Origin: Tumebacillus permanentifrigoris
GTDB lineage: Bacteria > Bacillota > Bacilli > Tumebacillales > Tumebacillaceae
Direction: 5' to 3'
Assembly: GCF_003148565.1 (NCBI RefSeq)
Contig: NZ_QGGL01000004.1
Coordinates: 1 to 64,000 of the forward strand
DNA: 64,000 nt
Below, one piece after another: positions 60,659 through 64,000 of this stretch. The notes under the pieces are model-generated. The model was not told the origin of the DNA. It saw nothing but the letters and a program-made list of their open reading frames with translations, and made no database searches. The position numbers were made by a program, and so were the translations under genes. Position 1 is the stretch's first letter, and each line of letters opens with the position of its first letter.

Positions 60659-62488
60659 CTAGTGTTTGAGGCGGTACGGGACGGAGATGACGACGATATC
60701 CTTGCTGTGCAGCGCCCACGCCTTGATCAGTAGCGAGGTCTGGTTGTGCAGGATGCGATGCCACCACTTGCGGGTGACGAACTCCGGCACGAGCAGCGTG
60801 ACGAAGTCGTTTTCGGAAACGCGCGCCTCTGCGGAGTTGATGAAACGGAACAACGGCCGCAACACTGAACGGTACGACGAACGCATCGTCACCAAGCGAA
60901 CACCTGGATTCCAACGCTCCCATTTCTCCTCCATCGCGTGAATCTGATCGAAGTCAAAACCGATGTAGACGCAGATGATGTTGTCCGGGGAAGTCAGCGA
61001 CCGGGCATAGGCGAGCGATTCGTTGACGACCTGCGAGATGCTGGAAATCGGGATGATCACCAAGTTGCCGCACGGTTCAGGGTGGATGGCGTCAATGTCG
61101 ATGCGCAGTTCGGTGGCGATGTCATCATAGTGATGACGGATCTTCAGGAAGATGATCACCAGAATCGGCAAGACCAGCAGGACGACCCAAGCGCCCTCTT
61201 CAAACTTGGTTACCGCGAAAATCACGAGCACGACCAGCGATACCAGAGCGCCGATCCCGTTGATCAGCGCCTTGCCTTGCCAGCCGCGTTCCTTGAGGCG
61301 GAACCAGCGACGCACCATCCCCGTCTGTGACAGGGTGAAGGACAGGAACACGCCGATCGCATAGAGCGGGATCAACAGGTCGGTGTCGCCGTTGAACGCG
61401 ATGATCAGCAGGATCGCCGCCACCGAGAGCGCGATGATCCCGGTGGAGTAGCCGAGGCGGTCTCCGCGCATCGTGAACTGGCGCGGCACAAATCCATCCT
61501 TCGCCATCAGCGCTGCCAATAGCGGAAACCCGGTGAAGGATGTGTTCGCCGCCAGCACGAGGATCAGAGCGGTCGTGCCTTGGATGTAGAAGTACAGACC
61601 GCCTCTGCCAAACACATGCTCCGCGACTTGCGAGAGGACGGTGACATGCGGATGCGGTGCGATGTGGAACAGGTAGGCCAGCATCGACGTACCGCCAAAC
61701 AGCACCGCGAGCAAGATCCCGAGGATGCCCAGCGTATTCGCGGCGTTGCGGCTCTCTGGCGCGCGAAATGCCGGCGTGGCATTCGAGATCGCTTCCACAC
61801 CAGTCAACGCCGAACAGCCAGACGAGAACGCTTGCAAGAGCACAAACCACGTCACGCCGCTGATCACCAACTCATGCGGGCGGGATACGTCGACCGGCAC
61901 ACTGCCGGTTTTTAACGAAAACAACCCGGCGCCGATCAGCACGAGCAACCCGAGGATGAACGCATAGGTCGGATAGCTGAACACGGTGGCTGATTCCGTG
62001 ATGCCACGCAAGTTCAAGACCATGATGATCAAGACCATCAGCACCGACAATCCCACGGTATGTGGCAACAGCGCGGGAAACGCAGACGTGATCGCCGCCA
62101 CCCCGGCTGTGACCGATACAGCGACCGTGAGGATGTAATCGACGAGCAACGAAGCCCCCGCGACGAGCGCGAACTTGTTGCCCAAGTGATCTTTGGAGAC
62201 GACATAGGCCCCGCCCCCGTTCGGGTAGGCATAGATAATCTGGCGGTAGGACAGAATCAACGTCGTCAACAACAGCACGATGGCCAGCGAAATCGGCAGG
62301 CTATACCACATCGCCGCCGCACTGACCGCGACGAGCACGCCGAGGATCGCCTCTGATCCGTAGGCGACAGAGGAGAGTGCATCAGACGAGAGGATCGGGA
62401 GTGCCTTCCACTTCGGAAGTCGCTCATGTTCCAACTGTGAACTCCGCATCGGACGCCCGATCAGAAACCGTTTTAGCTCACGAATCAT
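60659..62488 (-). CDS. kimA: High-affinity potassium importer, KimA/YdaO-like APC transporter
   Basis: 609 residues from the ATG at 62488, chosen for AAAGGTGG 8 bases upstream. The N-terminal cytosolic part (SQLEHERLPKWKALPILSSD, then ALSSVAYGSEAIL) is typical of KimA/KUP-like transporters, followed by 12 membrane segments (YPNGGGAYVVSKDHLGNKFA). The cytosolic C-terminal USP-like domain includes VVNESLAYARSLTSPDNIIC, VYIGFDFDQIHAMEEKWERW and LVPEFVTRKWWHRILHNQTS. Bacillus KimA imports K+ with protons at low external potassium and is repressed at transcript level by a c-di-AMP riboswitch; the same type of riboswitch lies upstream here, in front of the DUF2294 gene. Confidence 0.9.
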   Translation of the reverse strand: MIRELKRFLIGRPMRSSQLEHERLPKWKALPILSSDALSSVAYGSEAILGVLVAVSAAAMWYSLPISLAIVLLLTTLILSYRQIIYAYPNGGGAYVVSKDHLGNKFALVAGASLLVDYILTVAVSVTAGVAAITSAFPALLPHTVGLSVLMVLIIMVLNLRGITESATVFSYPTYAFILGLLVLIGAGLFSLKTGSVPVDVSRPHELVISGVTWFVLLQAFSSGCSALTGVEAISNATPAFRAPESRNAANTLGILGILLAVLFGGTSMLAYLFHIAPHPHVTVLSQVAEHVFGRGGLYFYIQGTTALILVLAANTSFTGFPLLAALMAKDGFVPRQFTMRGDRLGYSTGIIALSVAAILLIIAFNGDTDLLIPLYAIGVFLSFTLSQTGMVRRWFRLKERGWQGKALINGIGALVSLVVLVIFAVTKFEEGAWVVLLVLPILVIIFLKIRHHYDDIATELRIDIDAIHPEPCGNLVIIPISSISQVVNESLAYARSLTSPDNIICVYIGFDFDQIHAMEEKWERWNPGVRLVTMRSSYRSVLRPLFRFINSAEARVSENDFVTLLVPEFVTRKWWHRILHNQTSLLIKAWALHSKDIVVISVPYRLKH

Positions 62489-62536
62489 AGCAGATACCAC
62501 CTTTTTTTGCTTTCATTTTTCATTTTTAGCCAAAAA

Positions 62537-62606
62537 AGACCGATGTACACTGCTGCCCTCCACCTCAGAACACGCCGAGATGGACGACAGAAGTCTACAC
62601 CGGTCT
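62537..62606 (-). terminator. Long hairpin with T-run between DUF2294 gene and kimA
   Basis: On the minus strand AGACCGGTGTAGACTTCTG (62588-62606) pairs with CAGCAGTGTACATCGGTCT (62537-62555) in a 19-bp stem with two mismatches and one G-T pair. An inner TCCACCTC/GAGATGGA stem adds to it, and TTTTTT follows. It could be a partial terminator or an attenuator setting the DUF2294:kimA ratio. Confidence 0.65.
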
Positions 62607-62641
62607 ATGAAACACCCGACAGCTCTCGCGCTGCCCTGTGT

Positions 62642-63031
62642 CTAATCCCCCAGTACTTCTGAGTCGCGTATGCATTTTTCCAGATCGCGGTCGAGGATGA
62701 ACATCTCGACGAATTCCCCGATCTTGGTCGAGATATCACTGTGGCTGGAGATCACCTTGCACCCAGTGATCTGCGAGATCAGCGCTTCCGTGTCGGCACT
62801 GAAGTGCTCGCGGATCGTCTGGCGCATCTCCTTGACCAGTCGCTTGCCTTTGTCCGTTTTGACCAGCGTCTTCTCCTCGTGGGTCAACACGCCCTTCAAA
62901 CGGACGATGATCATGTCGCGCATGAGGTAGGTCTTGGTCTCCTGCGGGCCACGCCCGAGGATTTCGCGCTGAAACTTGATGTAGGCTTCACTGACATCTG
63001 CTTCGATCTTGGTCTTCAAACTCTGCCCCAT
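62642..63031 (-). CDS. DUF2294-family protein
   Basis: 129 residues. KIEADVSEAYIKFQREILGR, GPQETKTYLMRDMIIVRLKG and LTHEEKTLVKTDKGKRLVKE form the typical DUF2294 pattern; the fold is alpha/beta, no signal peptide. Function unknown; members in Bacillota lie near ion- or light-related genes. GGAGG precedes the ATG. It is the first gene behind a c-di-AMP riboswitch and terminator and is followed by kimA, so it is probably regulated with potassium uptake. Confidence 0.85.
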   Translation of the reverse strand: MGQSLKTKIEADVSEAYIKFQREILGRGPQETKTYLMRDMIIVRLKGVLTHEEKTLVKTDKGKRLVKEMRQTIREHFSADTEALISQITGCKVISSHSDISTKIGEFVEMFILDRDLEKCIRDSEVLGD

Positions 63032-63051
63032 TCAACAACCTCCACAACATA

Positions 63052-63112
63052 AAAAAACCGATGCTGGCTTTGACCTACTACTCCTAGAAGGTCAAAGTCT
63101 GCATCGGTTTAC
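63052..63112 (-). terminator. Expression-platform terminator of the c-di-AMP riboswitch
   Basis: On the minus strand AAACCGATGC and GCATCGGTTT plus inner CTTTGACCT/AGGTCAAAG form a long hairpin followed by TTTTTTT. It ends about 20 bases before the DUF2294 start, the place where ydaO-type riboswitches control transcription. Confidence 0.85.
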
Positions 63113-63242
63113 CGAACGCCCAGTTGCACCTGAGCTCTCTGTCACCCGTTACAAGACGCATCTGTCGCCTCTGTCTCTATGGAAATTCTGCACGTATACC
63201 GCACAAAAAGACCATCCAAACAGAAGGTCTCCTGACCTTCCC

Positions 63243-63385
63243 TGCTTAGCCGACGAAGTTAGCTGACGGGTAGGATGGCAGAGAAGATTGCACTTCACTC
63301 ATCCCTCCCGCGCACAACAGGCGCAGGATTAACCCCAAATGGATTGGTTCCTCCGTTTCCGAGCTGTCCCGGAATTAGGCCGTGA
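63243..63385 (-). ncRNA. c-di-AMP riboswitch (ydaO/yuaA type)
   Basis: Read on the minus strand, the region contains GGCCTAATTCCGGG, GAGGAACCAATCC, TTGGGGTTAATCCT, GGGAGGGAT, then CCATCCTACCCGTCAGCTAA and CTTCGTCGGC. These blocks match, in order, the conserved core of the ydaO aptamer of Bacillus kimA (GGACCCAA, TTGGGGTGAATCC, CCGTCAGCTAACCTCGT). A terminator hairpin at 63052-63112 and then DUF2294 and kimA follow. c-di-AMP, high when potassium is high, should switch the operon off. Confidence 0.88.
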
Positions 63386-63449
63386 TTCAATTTTGATGTG
63401 CTTATCATACTCCCTCTCCTGTCTTGCTGGCAAGCGGAATTTTTGGGCG

Positions 63450-63489
63450 AAAAAAAAACTCCTCACGCCTGTGCATGAGGAGTTTTTCG
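63450..63489 (-). terminator. Terminator of the tagO-like gene
   Basis: AAAAACTCCTCA and TGAGGAGTTTTT with a 10-base loop, at the stop of the 63491 gene. Confidence 0.88.
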
Positions 63490-63490
63490 C

Positions 63491-64000
63491 TTACTTGTTG
63501 ACGAGCAGCACGACGATCGAAGCCAATGAGAAGCAGATGCCCAGCAGGTACATGAACGAGACGGTCTGTACTTGTGTCATCCCGCTCTTCATCAGCGTGT
63601 GGAACGTGTGCGACTTGTCGGCATGGTGGATCGGTCGCTTTTCCTTGATCCGGCGGATGATCACGAACACCGTGTCAAAAATCGGCACGCCCAACGCCAG
63701 CACCGGCACGATCACGGAGACGAACGTCGCCGATTTGAAGGCACCGTCCACCGCGATCGCCGCCAGCGTGAAGCCGAGGAACGTCGCACCGGCGTCGCCC
63801 ATGAAGATCCGCGCCGGGTGGAAGTTGTGACGCAGGAAGGACAGGCAAGCCCCGATCAGCGCCACCGCGTAAAACGCCACATCGTTGTTGCTGGTCAACA
63901 GCGAAACGAACAACAAGGTGGTTGCAGAAATCGAGGCGATGCCCGCCGCGAGTCCATCGACACCGTCGAGGAAATTTAACATGTTGGTGATCCCGACGAT
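63491..64000 (-). CDS. tagO: Undecaprenyl-phosphate glycosyl-1-phosphate transferase (TagO/WecA family), truncated by window edge
   Basis: The last 169 residues are visible; the frame stays open to base 64000 (IVGITNMLNFLDGVDGLAAG), so the ATG at 63982 is internal. NMLNFLDGVDGLAAG is the catalytic DGxDG-type loop and HNFHPARIFMGDAGATFLGF the second motif. VPIFDTVFVIIRRIKEKRPI and HHADKSHTFHTLM complete the C-terminal signature with the HADxxHxHH-like loop. TagO transfers GlcNAc-1-phosphate to undecaprenyl phosphate to start wall teichoic acid synthesis. Several membrane segments are visible. The symbol is by family resemblance. Confidence 0.88.
   Translation of the reverse strand: MVGITNMLNFLDGVDGLAAGIASISATTLLFVSLLTSNNDVAFYAVALIGACLSFLRHNFHPARIFMGDAGATFLGFTLAAIAVDGAFKSATFVSVIVPVLALGVPIFDTVFVIIRRIKEKRPIHHADKSHTFHTLMKSGMTQVQTVSFMYLLGICFSLASIVVLLVNK

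Noticed and set aside
1-64000. CRISPR arrays, tRNA or rRNA genes, transposases, prophage genes
   Set aside because: None of the characteristic repeats, cloverleafs or motifs were seen on reading both strands; a dedicated scan could still find a short one I missed.

Overview
The window is GC-rich, low-repeat DNA from a Gram-positive Bacillota. Strong AGGAGG-type ribosome sites, Bacillus-style riboswitches, YmaF/DUF1272/VanZ-type genes and the Bacillus gene order gatC-gatA-gatB-dgkB-rlmCD all point there. A Tumebacillus/Alicyclobacillaceae-like genome is my best guess, but this is inference. Both edges cut genes: a TPR regulator on the left and a TagO/WecA-type transferase on the right.

1-5.4 kb is AT-richer accessory DNA. 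It holds the C-terminal part of an RRNPP-type TPR receptor followed by two tiny secreted-peptide genes carrying three copies of an AYxxxxPP motif (a candidate quorum-sensing cassette), small exported proteins, and a solitary OLD-family ATPase/TOPRIM nuclease. 5.4-11.7 kb is core: rlmCD, a cyclodeaminase-like gene, dgkB and gatBAC. 11.9-14.8 kb holds an FG-GAP-like protein and an overlapping AAA-ATPase/PIN-nuclease pair.

14.9-34.6 kb, all on the minus strand, is an essentially complete anaerobic (early-cobalt) adenosylcobalamin pathway. A 19-gene operon, cbiH60-X-J-C-D-ET-L-F-G-A-cobO-cobD-cobU-cobS-cobC-cbiP-cbiZ-cbiB-cobA, nearly all with overlapping or abutting ends, lies behind a cobalamin riboswitch with a terminator. 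cobT sits upstream behind its own cobalamin riboswitch, and the oxygen-dependent lower-ligand gene bluB is divergent from it. Next comes a CarH/LitR-type MerR-B12 photoreceptor, divergent from a Dps ferritin. Their intergenic region carries three TACA repeats at an exact 11-bp period, a candidate CarH operator. This region therefore makes B12, senses B12 and probably uses B12 to sense light.

37-52.6 kb is a mixture of housekeeping and accessory genes: ABM, DoxX, YciI, lepB, MFS, CMD, VanZ, MBL hydrolase, APC permease, YmaF, two SRPBCC proteins, LysE, a Fic protein, SelO, and remnants of a LysR regulator and an SDR dehydrogenase. 52.9-55.3 kb is a two-gene unit: an AT-rich ATPase plus a protein with the N-terminal LQKTAGNRAV signature seen in proteins associated with extracellular contractile injection systems. 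55.4-64 kb holds msrAB, a secreted lamin-tail/FN3 protein, a PAS-GGDEF-EAL protein, and a DUF2294-kimA potassium-uptake operon behind a c-di-AMP (ydaO-type) riboswitch.

No rRNA, tRNA, CRISPR array or intact insertion sequence was seen. Function calls come from reading motifs and remembered family patterns; no database search was run.
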